A stretch of 64,000 nt of DNA from Loigolactobacillus bifermentans DSM 20003 (GCF_001434575.1 NZ_AZDA01000001.1:1-64000), one strand, 5' to 3'; positions 17,985 to 27,511 are shown, numbered from the stretch's first letter. A program made the numbers and translations. Notes: generated by a model not told the origin, from the sequence alone.

Positions 17985-18869
17985 ATGGCCGATACATTAA
18001 ACTTAGTGGTGATTACTGGGATGAGTGGCGCTGGTAAAACAGTGGCCATGCAAAGCTTTGAAGATCTAGGCTATTTTTGTGTGGATAATATGCCACCGAG
18101 TTTGTTGCCTAAATTTTGGGAATTGGTAAAAGAATCTGGTAAGGTGACTAAAATTGCCTTGGTGATTGATTTACGGTCACGGGCTTTTTATGATGAAATT
18201 GATGAAATGCTGGCAAATCTGGATAATACGAATTTTGTAACCACTAAGATTCTATTTTTAGATGCTTCAGATGAAGAATTAGTGTCACGCTATAAAGAAA
18301 CGCGGCGGACGCATCCGTTGGCTATGGAAGGTCGGTTGATGGATGGGATTACCCGTGAACGGGCCTTATTAGCCGAAATTAAACAACGGTCGCAGTTAGT
18401 GGTGGATACGTCAGAGTTAACACCACGACAGTTACGCGAAAAGATTTTTGAGAATTTCCGCTTGGATGATGTGGCGACTTTTCATATTGAAGTGATGTCG
18501 TTTGGTTTTAAATACGGGGTGCCAATTGATGCCGATATTGTCATGGATGTCCGCTTTTTACCGAACCCTTATTATGTGCCGGAATTTCGCGCTTTAACCG
18601 GAAAGAATCAAGCCGTTTATGATTATGTCATGCAACAGCCGGCCACAGAAAACTTTTACGAGCGGTTTAGCGGGATGCTGTTACACATTATGCCAGGTTA
18701 TCAAAAAGAAGGTAAAACCAGCCTGACGATCGCAATTGGTTGTACAGGCGGGCAACACCGGTCAGTGGCAATTGCTGAACGGCTGGCAGCCGATTTAAAG
18801 CCGCAGTATTTAGTTGAAACCATTCACCGAGATATGGCGAAACGAAAGGAGACGATCAATCGCTCATGA
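17985..18869 (+). CDS. rapZ: RapZ/YvcJ nucleotide-binding protein
   Basis: This 294-residue P-loop protein (GMSGAGKT, residues 12-19) belongs to the RapZ/YvcJ family. In E. coli RapZ is an RNA adaptor controlling glmS mRNA decay; in Bacillus YvcJ is a GTPase linked to competence gene expression. The C-terminal domain contains the conserved [10 protein letters not shown] motif. The ATG at 17985 has TGAGGGAG just before it, better than the upstream in-frame codon. It overlaps yvcK by four bases (ATGA), and the rapZ-yvcK-whiA order is the classical Firmicutes cluster. Confidence 0.95.
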   Translation: MADTLNLVVITGMSGAGKTVAMQSFEDLGYFCVDNMPPSLLPKFWELVKESGKVTKIALVIDLRSRAFYDEIDEMLANLDNTNFVTTKILFLDASDEELVSRYKETRRTHPLAMEGRLMDGITRERALLAEIKQRSQLVVDTSELTPRQLREKIFENFRLDDVATFHIEVMSFGFKYGVPIDADIVMDVRFLPNPYYVPEFRALTGKNQAVYDYVMQQPATENFYERFSGMLLHIMPGYQKEGKTSLTIAIGCTGGQHRSVAIAERLAADLKPQYLVETIHRDMAKRKETINRS

Positions 18870-19870
18870 TCAAGCAGGTACGTAGTTACCGACGACCGAA
18901 AATCGTCGTGATCGGTGGTGGAACCGGACTGCCAGTGATCTTAAAAAGTTTACATCAAGAGAATGCGGACATCACCGCCGTTGTCACAGTTGCAGATGAT
19001 GGGGGCTCTTCCGGTGTGATTCGCAATTATATGAACGTTGTGCCGCCTGGTGATATTCGAAATGTGCTGGTGGCTTTGTCTAATTTACCACAACTTTATT
19101 TAGATATTTTTCAGTATCGGTTTAATAGTAAAGATTCATTTTTAGCAGGGCATGCCATTGGTAATCTGATCATTGCGGCGTTATCTGAAATGAAATCAGG
19201 CATTTTCGATGCGGTGCAAGAACTATCCGATATGATGGAAATCGATGGTCATGTTTACCCTGCCAGCAACGAGCCATTGGTGCTCAATGCCCATTTTTCG
19301 GACGGAACAGAATTGGCCGGGGAAGCAGGGATTACGGCTGCCGACAAGAAAATCAATGATGTTTGGGTAACTGGCGCACAACCTGGGTTTAAACCGCATG
19401 CGGTTCATGAAGTAATCAACGCGATTATGAGTGCTGATGCCGTCGTACTAGGGCCAGGAAGCTTATTTACCAGTATTTTACCTAATTTAATGATCGAGAA
19501 TGTTGGCCAAGCTGTTTTGAATACCAAGGCCGAAGTGATCTATGTGTGCAATATTATGACGCAAAAAGGTGAAACAGAACATTTTACAGATGCAGATCAC
19601 GTGCGTGTTTTACATCGCCATTTGCACGCCCCATTTGTGAATACCGTGTTGGTGAATACTGCACCAGTACCAGATGATTATATGGATCGTAAAAAGTATG
19701 ATGAATATTTGTTACAAGTGCAGCATGATTTCAATGGGTTACGCGGACTTGGTTGTCGGGTGATTTCCAATAACTTTTTAAAGTTACGTGATCATGGGGT
19801 TTTTCATAATGGCGATCAAGTTGCGCATGAAGTGTTAAACCTGGCACTACAAGCACATCGACGAAATTGA
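18866..19870 (+). CDS. yvcK: YvcK/CofD-like gluconeogenesis factor
   Basis: This 334-residue protein has the N-terminal nucleotide-sugar-binding loop GGGTGLP near residues 17-23 and the ADDGGSSG motif. YvcK proteins bind UDP-sugars and support cell-wall synthesis and growth on gluconeogenic carbon; the enzymatic CofD activity is not expected here. It is translationally coupled to rapZ and followed nine bases later by whiA. Confidence 0.95.
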   Translation: MIKQVRSYRRPKIVVIGGGTGLPVILKSLHQENADITAVVTVADDGGSSGVIRNYMNVVPPGDIRNVLVALSNLPQLYLDIFQYRFNSKDSFLAGHAIGNLIIAALSEMKSGIFDAVQELSDMMEIDGHVYPASNEPLVLNAHFSDGTELAGEAGITAADKKINDVWVTGAQPGFKPHAVHEVINAIMSADAVVLGPGSLFTSILPNLMIENVGQAVLNTKAEVIYVCNIMTQKGETEHFTDADHVRVLHRHLHAPFVNTVLVNTAPVPDDYMDRKKYDEYLLQVQHDFNGLRGLGCRVISNNFLKLRDHGVFHNGDQVAHEVLNLALQAHRRN

Positions 19871-19879
19871 GGTGATGAG

Positions 19880-20827
19880 ATGAGTTCCTATGCAAGCAAT
19901 GTGAAAAAAGAGCTGACCACTTTGGAAGTTCATCGCGAACATGCACGTGCTGAGTTAGAGGCGCTGATTCGGATGAACGGTTCTTTGAGTATTGCACAAC
20001 ATCAATTTATCTTAAACGTTCAAACCGAAAACCCAGCGATTGCGCGGCGGATCTACACGCTTTTAAAGCAAAACTATGCGGTTGAAAGTGAACTGATCGT
20101 GCGGCGTAAAATGAAGCTGAAAAAAAATAACTTATATGTGGTTCGGCTGCGCCAAGGCACCGATCGCGTTTTAAATGACCTGCATATTTTAAATGGGCCG
20201 TTAAGTTTAACCACCCTGCCTTCTGATGAAGTGCTGGCATCTGAGCAGAAAATGCGTTCTTATTTGCGCGGTGCCTTTTTAGCAGGTGGCTCTGTTAATA
20301 ACCCAGAAACCAGCCGGTACCATTTAGAAATTTACTCACTTTACGAAGCCCATAATCAACAGATCGTCAAAATGATCAATCATTTTGGGATGAATGCTCG
20401 AGCGACGGAACGGCGTGGCGGTTACATTGTTTATCTGAAGGAAGCGGCTAAGATTGCCGACTTTTTACAGTTAATTGGCGCCACCAGTGCGATGCTGAAA
20501 TTTGAAGATATTCGCATTGTGCGCGACATGCGAAATTCTGTTAATCGGTTAGTGAATTGTGAAACAGCTAATTTAAACAAAACGATTGATGCAGCCACAC
20601 GCCAAATCGAAAATATTAAGTATATCCAAACCACGGTTGGCCTAGAAAGTTTACCAACAAAGTTACAGGAAATTGCACAATTACGGTTACGTTATCCCGA
20701 TATTACCTTAAAAGAACTTGGCGAAAAAATACCAAGTGGGGCGATCTCAAAATCTGGGATCAATCATCGGTTGCGTAAATTAAATCAGTTAGCGGATGAG
20801 CTTCACGCAGGTAAATCTTGGGCGTAA
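19880..20827 (+). CDS. whiA: WhiA-type DNA-binding protein
   Basis: WhiA (315 residues) combines a degenerate LAGLIDADG homing-endonuclease fold (N-terminal two thirds, with the core stretch [16 protein letters not shown]) and a C-terminal helix-turn-helix. It is a DNA-binding factor affecting cell division and chromosome segregation in Firmicutes. GAGGTGATGAG precedes the ATG. It is the last gene of the rapZ operon and ends at a long terminator. Confidence 0.95.
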   Translation: MSSYASNVKKELTTLEVHREHARAELEALIRMNGSLSIAQHQFILNVQTENPAIARRIYTLLKQNYAVESELIVRRKMKLKKNNLYVVRLRQGTDRVLNDLHILNGPLSLTTLPSDEVLASEQKMRSYLRGAFLAGGSVNNPETSRYHLEIYSLYEAHNQQIVKMINHFGMNARATERRGGYIVYLKEAAKIADFLQLIGATSAMLKFEDIRIVRDMRNSVNRLVNCETANLNKTIDAATRQIENIKYIQTTVGLESLPTKLQEIAQLRLRYPDITLKELGEKIPSGAISKSGINHRLRKLNQLADELHAGKSWA

Positions 20828-20875
20828 AAAGTCGTTGTTAAATGAGTTCAATTCTCATTTAACAACGACTTTTTT
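20828..20875 (+). terminator. Terminator after whiA
   Basis: A 19-bp perfect stem (AAAGTCGTTGTTAAATGAG and its complement) with a 7-base loop precedes a T-run. Confidence 0.93.
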
Positions 20876-20924
20876 GGTGTTAGTCTGAAAATAATTGAAT
20901 ATTTCCAATTTTTATTCATTTTGT

Positions 20925-20946
20925 AAAATACGAACGTTCGTATTTT
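20925..20946. promoter_or_regulatory. 22-bp perfect palindrome upstream of xdhABC
   Basis: The half-site AAAATACGAAC is followed directly by its exact complement. Such long symmetric sites with a CGAACGTTCG core are typical operators of dimeric repressors, for instance of the TetR family. It is about 200 bases upstream of xdhA; no regulator gene is adjacent. Confidence 0.55.
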
Positions 20947-20997
20947 TAGCAAACTTAATGGTTGTATTTTAAATGATTTAAAGCGAAAAATAGGTAA

Positions 20998-21109
20998 AAA
21001 TCGGACATTTAATAATTAAAATCTTAAAATTAGGCCGATTTCTGATTGTTATGGTTTGCATTTTATGCTAAGCTTTGTGCGGATAAGAAATTGTGAGTCA
21101 ATCCGATTT
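20998..21109 (+). promoter_or_regulatory. xdhA upstream region with repeated CCGATTT and a -10 box
   Basis: AAATCGG (20998-21004) pairs with CCGATTT (21035-21041), and a third CCGATTT occurs at 21103-21109. A TATGCT -10-like box lies at 21064-21069, but no convincing -35 accompanies it. The repeats may be operator half-sites or an RNA stem. Confidence 0.35.
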
Positions 21110-21147
21110 TTAAAAAAACAAAGTTGCTGTCTATCGGAGGAATATGA

Positions 21148-23454
21148 ATGGATAAGAAAAAGATTGTTGGTCACTCAGAAGAGCGCTGGGATGCAATTGC
21201 GAAGGTGAAAGGTCAGGCTAATTATACCGGTGACTTTTCGTTTAAGCATTTACTGCATGCCAAGATTTTACGGTCGACCATTGCGCATGGTTACGTCAAG
21301 TCGTATGACATTGCGGAAGCGGCTCAGATGCCAGGTGTCATCAAAATCTTTTTACCAGAGGATCTCCCACATCATCTTTATTCCACCGCAGGTCATCCTT
21401 GGAACCTGGATCCAGCAAAGCGAGATATTGAAGATCGGACCATGCTGACACGTCACGTGCACGTTTATGGTGATGATATTGCACTGGTGGTTGCACGTAC
21501 TGAATTACAGGCTAAAAAGGCCATGTTGAAAATTAAAGTTGAATACGATGAGTATCCGGTTTATTTAACCCCGGAAGCAGCGATGGCACCTGATGCCATG
21601 CGGATCCATCCAGAACGTGAAAATGCGTTTGCCAGTTCAGAAGTGGGCTTTGGCGATGTGAAGCAAAGCTTAAAAGACGCTGATTATGTGATTGCCAGGC
21701 ATTTAACGACGCCAGTCCAACAACATTTGCATTTGGAAAACCAAATTGCAGTGGCTTATCAAAGTTCTGATCAACGCTGGACTTGCATTAGTTCCACTCA
21801 AATCCCACATATTTGTCGCCGCATTGTGGCACAGGCCAACGGAATCGATTGGTCCCAAGTTCGGGTGAAAAAGCCATTTATTGGCGGTGGTTTTGGAAAT
21901 AAACAGGAAATCATTATTGAACCGTTAGTGGTTGCCTTAAGCCGCGCTTTAGGGGGGCGTCCGGTTCAGATTGCCTTGACGCGTGAGGAAACCATCGCTT
22001 ATACGCGAACCAGACATGCGATTTCATATGATATGAAAATTGGTGTGAATCAGGATGGTCATCTGACAGCGATTGATTGTGATGTGCTCTCCAATCAAGG
22101 CGGTTACGCGTCACACGGCCACGCTGTTGGTGGTAAAGGGGGCACCTTTATTAATGCACTGTATCGCGCTGACAGTTTACGTTTTTCCGCAAAAACGGTG
22201 TATACCAACATTGCAACAGCCGGCGCCATGCGAGGGTATGGGATGCCACAAGTGATTTTTGCATTGGAATCGATTATTGATGATGCAGCTGACAAAATTG
22301 GTATGGATCCGATTAAGTTTCGGCAAATAAACCACCAGCCAGATGGTTTTTACAATCAGTTAGGCCAAACAAAGCAGCGGGACTTTTTAATTGAACAATG
22401 TTTGGTAAAAGGTCGCGCAGCTTTTCATTGGGATGAAAAATTAGCTGCTAGTCAGGCTTACAAAACGGGTGTTAAGCGCCGTGGTGTGGGCATTGCCGCT
22501 TTTTCTTTTGGAACAGCGGTTTGGCCGTTCGGACTAGAAACATCCAGTGCCCGGTTGTTCGCCTTACCGGATGGTACGTTTAAATTACAAGTAGGGGCCA
22601 CTGAAATTGGACAAGGTGCAGATACAGCATTAGCACAAATGGCAGCTGAAACCTTAGGGGTACCGTTTAAAAGTGTGATTCGTGATGTGATGACGGATAC
22701 GGACTTGGATCCATATGATACCGGAGCTTACGCCTCTCGACAAACTTATATTGGTGGGGTAGCCGTTAAAAAAGCTGCCGAAGAAATGAAACAAAAAATC
22801 TTAAAACGTGCGGAAACTGAATTTAAGGTTCAGCTGGAACACATGGATATTGTCGACGGGAACATTGTTTATCGTGCTGATGGCGATCTGGTGACAACTG
22901 TGAAAGACATGGCCATGCAGTCCTATTATGATTGGGATACAGCTGGTTCAATGGAAACTTATTCATCGATTAATGTGCACCACAATTCTTATGGCTCTGG
23001 TTGTAGTTTGGCAGAAGTTGAAGTCGATATTGAAACTGGACAGGTAAAATTATTGAGTTTAATGAACGTCCATGATTCCGGAAAAATTATTAATCCGCTG
23101 TTGGCCAGTGGTCAGGTCGATGGTGGCATGGCCATGAGTGCGGCTTACGGTTTAAATGAAGAACTGCTCTATAACAAAGCAGGGAAGCCATTGAATAACA
23201 ACATGCTAGATTATAAATTGCCAACCGCTATGGACTTACCAGACTTAGAAGGTGTGTTTGTCGAATCACAAGACCCATTAGGCCCTTATGGCAATAAAGC
23301 ATTAGGGGAAAATCCAGACGTATCACCAGCACCAGCGATTCGCAACGCTGTTAAAAATGCGATTGGTGTTGGAATCGACAAGATTCCGTTGACACCGGAA
23401 TTGGTTTATAACCAATATCAAGCCGCACAAAAAGCAGCGAAGGGGGACTTATAA
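21148..23454 (+). CDS. xdhA: Xanthine dehydrogenase-type molybdenum-binding subunit
   Basis: This 768-residue protein is the catalytic subunit of a molybdenum hydroxylase and closely follows the E. coli XdhA pattern. Recognisable blocks are the cofactor-binding IGGGFGNK, RTRHA, GAMRGYGMPQ, EIGQGADT and NVHDSGKIINPLLASGQ stretches. The catalytic glutamate is present near residue 721 (ALGEN). It would oxidise a purine, probably hypoxanthine or xanthine, at the molybdenum-pterin centre and pass electrons to the iron-sulfur and FAD subunits encoded next. A strong ribosome binding site (TCGGAGGA) precedes the ATG. Such enzymes are rare in Lactobacillaceae; substrate is inferred from family resemblance. 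Confidence 0.88.
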   Translation: MDKKKIVGHSEERWDAIAKVKGQANYTGDFSFKHLLHAKILRSTIAHGYVKSYDIAEAAQMPGVIKIFLPEDLPHHLYSTAGHPWNLDPAKRDIEDRTMLTRHVHVYGDDIALVVARTELQAKKAMLKIKVEYDEYPVYLTPEAAMAPDAMRIHPERENAFASSEVGFGDVKQSLKDADYVIARHLTTPVQQHLHLENQIAVAYQSSDQRWTCISSTQIPHICRRIVAQANGIDWSQVRVKKPFIGGGFGNKQEIIIEPLVVALSRALGGRPVQIALTREETIAYTRTRHAISYDMKIGVNQDGHLTAIDCDVLSNQGGYASHGHAVGGKGGTFINALYRADSLRFSAKTVYTNIATAGAMRGYGMPQVIFALESIIDDAADKIGMDPIKFRQINHQPDGFYNQLGQTKQRDFLIEQCLVKGRAAFHWDEKLAASQAYKTGVKRRGVGIAAFSFGTAVWPFGLETSSARLFALPDGTFKLQVGATEIGQGADTALAQMAAETLGVPFKSVIRDVMTDTDLDPYDTGAYASRQTYIGGVAVKKAAEEMKQKILKRAETEFKVQLEHMDIVDGNIVYRADGDLVTTVKDMAMQSYYDWDTAGSMETYSSINVHHNSYGSGCSLAEVEVDIETGQVKLLSLMNVHDSGKIINPLLASGQVDGGMAMSAAYGLNEELLYNKAGKPLNNNMLDYKLPTAMDLPDLEGVFVESQDPLGPYGNKALGENPDVSPAPAIRNAVKNAIGVGIDKIPLTPELVYNQYQAAQKAAKGDL

Positions 23455-23455
23455 A

Positions 23456-24328
23456 ATGTACGATATTACAGGTTATCATGAGGCACATTCTTTAGCGGAT
23501 GTTTTTGCTGTGATTCGCACAGATCCTCACGCACGGATTGTTGCCGGTGGCACGGATGTTCTCGTGAAAAATCGCGCAGAAGCAGCGACTTACGCTGAGG
23601 TTGCCTTGATTGGAATCCGAGAGATTCCTGAATTACAAGGGATTCGCTTAGAAGTCGATGGCACGATTAGCATTGGGGCACTGTGTTCCTTTGATGAAAT
23701 TGAACACGATCCGATTATTCGCCAGCATATGGGGTTATTAGCCCAAGCGGTTTCATTGGTCGGTGGGCCACAAACGCGGCATATGGGCACCATTGGCGGT
23801 AACATTTGTAATGCCGGTCCTGGTGCGGATAGTTCACCATCATTGCTGGCCTATAATGCTGTTTTAGAGATTCAATCACCAACTGGAACGCGACACTTAC
23901 CAATTCGCGATTTATTTACAGGCCCAAGCCAAACGGTGCTTAAACCGGGGGATGTGGTGGTGCGGATCAACGTTGCGCAAGCTGATTATCAAGGTTATGT
24001 GGGCTATTACACCAAGTTTGCCCGGCGTAATGCTTTGGACATTGCCAATCAAAGCTGTGCGGCATTGATCAAAGTGAATGACCAACAGGAAATTCAAGAT
24101 TTGCGAATCGCCTTTGGGGCCTCTGCACCAACGCCAGTGCGTGCACCGCATGCGGAAGCCTATGCGCAAGGTAAAACGATTAGCGCTGATGTGCTGAAGG
24201 CCATTGGCACCGCATGCTTAAAAGATACAAAAACACATTCTGGCCGCAATAGTAAAGCGTTTCGCGATCATCTCGTGACCGTTTTACCAGGGCGCAATAT
24301 TATGACAGCATTGAAAGGTGACGAATAA
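23456..24328 (+). CDS. xdhB: Xanthine dehydrogenase-type FAD-binding subunit
   Basis: This 290-residue subunit has the two flavin-binding motifs of the CO-dehydrogenase flavoprotein fold: AGGTDVL at residues 30-36 and GTIGGNICNAGPGAD at 111-125. It passes electrons from the iron-sulfur subunit to NAD+ or another acceptor. It starts one base after xdhA, and xdhC starts at the base after its stop codon, so the three are one operon in the same order as E. coli xdhABC. Confidence 0.88.
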   Translation: MYDITGYHEAHSLADVFAVIRTDPHARIVAGGTDVLVKNRAEAATYAEVALIGIREIPELQGIRLEVDGTISIGALCSFDEIEHDPIIRQHMGLLAQAVSLVGGPQTRHMGTIGGNICNAGPGADSSPSLLAYNAVLEIQSPTGTRHLPIRDLFTGPSQTVLKPGDVVVRINVAQADYQGYVGYYTKFARRNALDIANQSCAALIKVNDQQEIQDLRIAFGASAPTPVRAPHAEAYAQGKTISADVLKAIGTACLKDTKTHSGRNSKAFRDHLVTVLPGRNIMTALKGDE

Positions 24329-24844
24329 ATGAAGCAAACAATTGCGTTTACATTAAATGGCGAAGCAGTTTCTTGTGATGTGGATGTCCGCCAAAGCTTG
24401 ATCGAAGTCTTGCGCGATGAATTTGAAATGACAGGTGTTAAAGAAGGTTGTAGTGTTGGTGAATGTGGCGCCTGTACGGTGATCATTGACGGGCAGACCA
24501 TGGAGTCTTGTCTCTATATGGCTGTTTGGGCCAATGGTAAAAACATCACAACCATTGAAGGGGTGGCCGCTGAAGATGGCCATTTGGACAATGTGCAACA
24601 GGCCTTTGTAGATGCTGGGGCCGTGCAATGCGGTTACTGCACGCCAGGGATGGTTTTGTCCAGCGAGCAGTTGCTGGCAGATAATCCTAACCCAACCCGG
24701 GACGAAATTCGCCGCGGCCTTTCTGGTAATATGTGTCGTTGTACCGGGTACCAAAAGATTGTGGATGCCGTTGAATTAGCGGCTAAAAATGGTGGCGTTA
24801 AAACGGATAATCGGAATAAAATTCCATTTCATGTGGCCAACTAA
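24329..24844 (+). CDS. xdhC: Xanthine dehydrogenase-type [2Fe-2S] subunit
   Basis: This 171-residue protein binds two [2Fe-2S] clusters. The plant-ferredoxin-type ligands are C41, C46, C49 and C61, and the helical-domain ligands are C101, C104, C136 and C138, all with the exact family spacing (Cx4Cx2Cx11C and Cx2Cx31CxC). It connects the molybdenum and flavin subunits. It is the last gene of the operon; a bidirectional terminator separates it from clpP. The name here follows E. coli XdhC and is not the XdhC molybdenum-cofactor chaperone of other species. Confidence 0.9.
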   Translation: MKQTIAFTLNGEAVSCDVDVRQSLIEVLRDEFEMTGVKEGCSVGECGACTVIIDGQTMESCLYMAVWANGKNITTIEGVAAEDGHLDNVQQAFVDAGAVQCGYCTPGMVLSSEQLLADNPNPTRDEIRRGLSGNMCRCTGYQKIVDAVELAAKNGGVKTDNRNKIPFHVAN

Positions 24845-24852
24845 ACTCAAAA

Positions 24853-24903
24853 AAAGAAGCTGATGCATGCCGCGCTAAGTAAGCGGGCTGCATCAGCTTC
24901 TTT
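24853..24903. terminator. Bidirectional terminator between xdhC and clpP
   Basis: A 15-bp stem, AAAGAAGCTGATGCA with its complement, is flanked by A-runs and T-runs and serves the convergent xdhC and clpP genes. Confidence 0.9.
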
Positions 24904-24912
24904 AATTTGAAA

Positions 24913-25494
24913 TTATTTTTGGTTAACCATAATCTCATCGATCAAACCATAATCTTTGGCTTCTTGAGCGGTTAAATAATGGTCACGATCAGTGTCTTTT
25001 TGGATCTGTTCTAAGGTTTGGCCAGAACTTTCAGCCAAAATCTTGTTCAAACGTTTCCGAGTCTTTAAGATCTCAGTTGCGGCGATTTCAATTTCAGTTT
25101 GTTGTCCTTGAGCGCCACCTAAAGGTTGGTGAATTAAAACAGTGGCATTTGGCAATGCGAAACGTTTGCCCTTTGTCCCAGCTGTTAATAAAACACTGGC
25201 CATTGAAGCAGCCATCCCCATTGCAATCGTTTGAACGTCAGCTTTAATGAAGTTCATCGTATCGTAAATGGCAAGACCGGCTGTCACAGAGCCGCCAGGT
25301 GAGTTGATATAAATCGAAATATCTTTATTAGAATCTTGAGCGTCTAAGAAAAGTAATTGGGCAATGACAGAGTTTGCCATTTGGTCATTAACTTCCCCGG
25401 ATAACATGATGATACGATCTTTTAACAAACGTGAATAAATATCATAAGCACGTTCACCACGAGATGATTGTTCAATAACTGTAGGAACTAACAT
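24913..25494 (-). CDS. clpP: ATP-dependent Clp protease proteolytic subunit
   Basis: ClpP (193 residues) is the serine peptidase core that works with ClpX, ClpC or ClpE ATPases to degrade misfolded and regulatory proteins. The catalytic triad is S97 (GMAASMAS), H122 (LIHQPLGG) and D171 (DRDHYL). Length is typical. AGGAGG precedes the ATG. The promoter carries a CtsR site and a CIRCE-like repeat, indicating heat-shock control. Confidence 0.98.
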   Translation of the reverse strand: MLVPTVIEQSSRGERAYDIYSRLLKDRIIMLSGEVNDQMANSVIAQLLFLDAQDSNKDISIYINSPGGSVTAGLAIYDTMNFIKADVQTIAMGMAASMASVLLTAGTKGKRFALPNATVLIHQPLGGAQGQQTEIEIAATEILKTRKRLNKILAESSGQTLEQIQKDTDRDHYLTAQEAKDYGLIDEIMVNQK

Positions 25495-25532
25495 GTTGTA
25501 ACCTCCTAGTGTGTTTCAAATTTAAATTTATT

Positions 25533-25559
25533 TTAGCACTCAACTAAGTGTAATGCTAG
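25533..25559 (-). promoter_or_regulatory. CIRCE-like element at the clpP start site
   Basis: TTAGCACTC (25533-25541) is a perfect left CIRCE arm, followed by a 9-base spacer and TAATGCTAG, which matches the expected GAGTGCTAA at six of nine positions. The element lies right around the predicted clpP transcription start, the normal place for HrcA binding. The degenerate arm makes function uncertain. Confidence 0.4.
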
Positions 25560-25587
25560 TTTAGAGCATTGGTCAGCAAAGGTCAAA
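25558..25587 (-). promoter_or_regulatory. clpP promoter with CtsR operator
   Basis: On the minus strand TTGACC, a 17-base spacer and TAAACT form the promoter (25558-25586). The heptad repeat GGTCAGC-AAA-GGTCAAA at 25571-25587 fits the CtsR operator and covers the -35 box. Confidence 0.8.
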
Positions 25588-25672
25588 TGTTTTACCTTAA
25601 TTTTTTGATCTTTTTGTCAAAAGTCAGGGAATGTGGTTTTGGATATAAGGTGGTATTTTTGATGAAAACGGT

Positions 25673-25678
25673 TATACT
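25673..25678 (+). promoter_or_regulatory. -10 box of the thi operon
   Basis: TATACT lies 23 bases before the TPP riboswitch; the -35 region is poor. Confidence 0.4.
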
Positions 25679-25700
25679 AAAAGTAATCATATCAGAAATC

Positions 25701-25788
25701 AACACTAGGGGTGTTCGAAAGAGCTGAGATGCATCAAGCAGTGCAATCCCTTTGAACCTGTAAGTTCAGACTTGCGCAGGAAAGTGTT
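25701..25788 (+). promoter_or_regulatory. TPP riboswitch (THI element)
   Basis: The conserved THI-box blocks are present: AGGGGTG, GCTGAGATG, the CCCTTTGAACCTG core and GCGCAGGAAAGTG. The closing stem AACACT/AGTGTT (25701-25706 with 25783-25788) defines the limits. It controls the thiM-thiD-thiE-cytX operon through the terminator just downstream. Confidence 0.95.
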
Positions 25789-25800
25789 AATGGTCGCAAT

Positions 25801-25847
25801 AAACAGGGCGAAACCAATTAACACAATTGGTTTCGCCCTGTTTATTT
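25801..25847 (+). terminator. TPP riboswitch-controlled terminator
   Basis: A 19-bp stem (AAACAGGGCGAAACCAATT and its complement) with a 5-base loop lies between the aptamer and thiM; termination when TPP is bound is the expected mechanism. Confidence 0.9.
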
Positions 25848-25892
25848 TGCAGGTAAGGTTGAGGACTGAAAAAATAAAGGAGCTGGTTAATA

Positions 25893-26690
25893 ATGAAACT
25901 AGCAGCACTTGAAACATTGCGGCAACAAAATCCAATCGTCTTTAATATTTCTAACTTTGTCACGGTTCAGGATGTGGCCAATGGCATTAACGCATTAGGC
26001 GCCTCCCCAATTATGTCTGAAGAGATTACAGAAGCTGAGGAAATGGTTCAAATGGCCAGTGCAGTTGTGCTTAATTTAGGGGCGTTTACAGAGCGGCAAG
26101 TGGCACAAATTCGGCGGGTCGGCCAACTGGCGAACCAGTACCATAAACCGTTGGTCATCGATCCAGTGGCGGTGGGGGCTGTCAAATATCGCAAACAAGT
26201 TGCCACCCAATTATTAGCCGACTTTCAGGTAGACATTATTCGCGGTAATGCTGGGGAAATTGCGGCATTGGCTGACGTCGATTGGCAAGCAAAAGGCATT
26301 GATGCCGGTGAGGGCAATCAGGATCTCGTTGCCGTTGCCAAAGCTTGTGCCACTAAACAACATGCAATTGTCATTTTAAGTGGGCCAACGGATGTGATTA
26401 CCGATGGCAAACAAGTTTGCAAAGTTTTTAATGGGACACCATTATTCCAGTTACATGTCGGCTCTGGCGATATGCTATCCAGTGTGGTGGGGGCATTTGC
26501 CGGAGTACTACCAGATTATTTTGAAGCGGCTCAAACAGCTTGTGCCACTTTTGCCAGTGCGGGTGAACGGGTTGCAGCGACTTTGTCGGCCGAACAACCA
26601 GGAACATTTGCGGCCAAGCTATTTGATGAATTACATTTAATGACGTTACAAAATTTAACTGAAACTGCGAAATTCGAGGTGCAACCATAA
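25893..26690 (+). CDS. thiM: Hydroxyethylthiazole kinase
   Basis: ThiM (265 residues) phosphorylates the thiazole moiety of thiamine for salvage. The ribokinase-like fold shows the family opening NPIVFNISNFVTVQDVANG and the late nucleotide-binding stretch HVGSGDMLSS. AAAGGAGCTGG precedes the ATG. The stop overlaps the thiD start by one base, within a TPP-riboswitch operon. Confidence 0.96.
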   Translation: MKLAALETLRQQNPIVFNISNFVTVQDVANGINALGASPIMSEEITEAEEMVQMASAVVLNLGAFTERQVAQIRRVGQLANQYHKPLVIDPVAVGAVKYRKQVATQLLADFQVDIIRGNAGEIAALADVDWQAKGIDAGEGNQDLVAVAKACATKQHAIVILSGPTDVITDGKQVCKVFNGTPLFQLHVGSGDMLSSVVGAFAGVLPDYFEAAQTACATFASAGERVAATLSAEQPGTFAAKLFDELHLMTLQNLTETAKFEVQP

Positions 26691-27511
26691 TGACTGATAT
26701 CTTCCCACAAGCATTATCCATTGCCGGTTCTGATAGCGGTGGCGGTGCAGGCATGCAAGCTGATTTGAAAACCATTCAAGAACGCCACGTTTTTGCTACG
26801 ACGGTGTTAGTGGCGATTACCGCCCAAAATACCTTAGGTGTCCAAGATGCTTTCCCACTGCCTGAAAAGATTATTGATGAACAATTTGCCTCTTTGGCGG
26901 CGGATTTACAGATCAAGGCTTGTAAAACCGGGATGCTTGCTGATCCTATTCGCGTGCGGGCAGTGGTTCGTAACTTGAAAAAATATGATTTTGGCCCACT
27001 GACTGTTGATCCAGTCATGATTGCCAAAGGCGGGGCACCGCTGTTAAGTAATGACGCCATCGATGTGGTGCGCGATGAACTCTTGCCGTTAGCAACAATC
27101 GTGACACCGAATTTACCAGAAGCTGAGCGGTTAACGGATATGACAATTGAAACGCCAGCAGCAGTTAAGCAAGCCGCCGTTAAATTACAACAACGCGGCG
27201 CTCAAAATATCATTATTAAAGGTGGCCATCAAGAAGGTGATACCAGTCGTGACTACGTCCTTTTAGCAGACGGTACTGATTTTTGGCTAAGTGCTAAGCG
27301 GGTGCCAACGCATAACACTCATGGCACCGGCGATACACTGTCGGCTTGTATTACGGCAGAATTAGCCAAAGGTCAATCACTTGAAGCGGCCATTCGGTTA
27401 GGCAAAGCCTATGTGGATGCAACCATTCGCGATGGCATTCAAGTGGGGCATGGACATGGCCCTTTGAATCATTGGGCATATCGTAAAGTGGAGGGTCAAA
27501 ATGGACTTTAA
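26690..27511 (+). CDS. thiD: Hydroxymethylpyrimidine (phosphate) kinase
   Basis: ThiD (273 residues) phosphorylates HMP and HMP phosphate to HMP diphosphate, the pyrimidine half of thiamine. The start SIAGSDSGGGAGMQADLKT, the VDPVM block and the anion-hole motif THGTGDTLSA are characteristic. It overlaps thiM by one base and thiE by eleven. Confidence 0.96.
   Translation: MTDIFPQALSIAGSDSGGGAGMQADLKTIQERHVFATTVLVAITAQNTLGVQDAFPLPEKIIDEQFASLAADLQIKACKTGMLADPIRVRAVVRNLKKYDFGPLTVDPVMIAKGGAPLLSNDAIDVVRDELLPLATIVTPNLPEAERLTDMTIETPAAVKQAAVKLQQRGAQNIIIKGGHQEGDTSRDYVLLADGTDFWLSAKRVPTHNTHGTGDTLSACITAELAKGQSLEAAIRLGKAYVDATIRDGIQVGHGHGPLNHWAYRKVEGQNGL

Noticed and set aside
20931-20940. LexA box within the palindrome upstream of xdhA
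   Set aside because: CGAAC and GTTCG are directly joined without the four-base spacer that LexA sites need.
24353-24754. A 133-codon open frame antisense to xdhC
   Set aside because: No start signal, no recognisable domain; xdhC on the plus strand has all iron-sulfur ligands.
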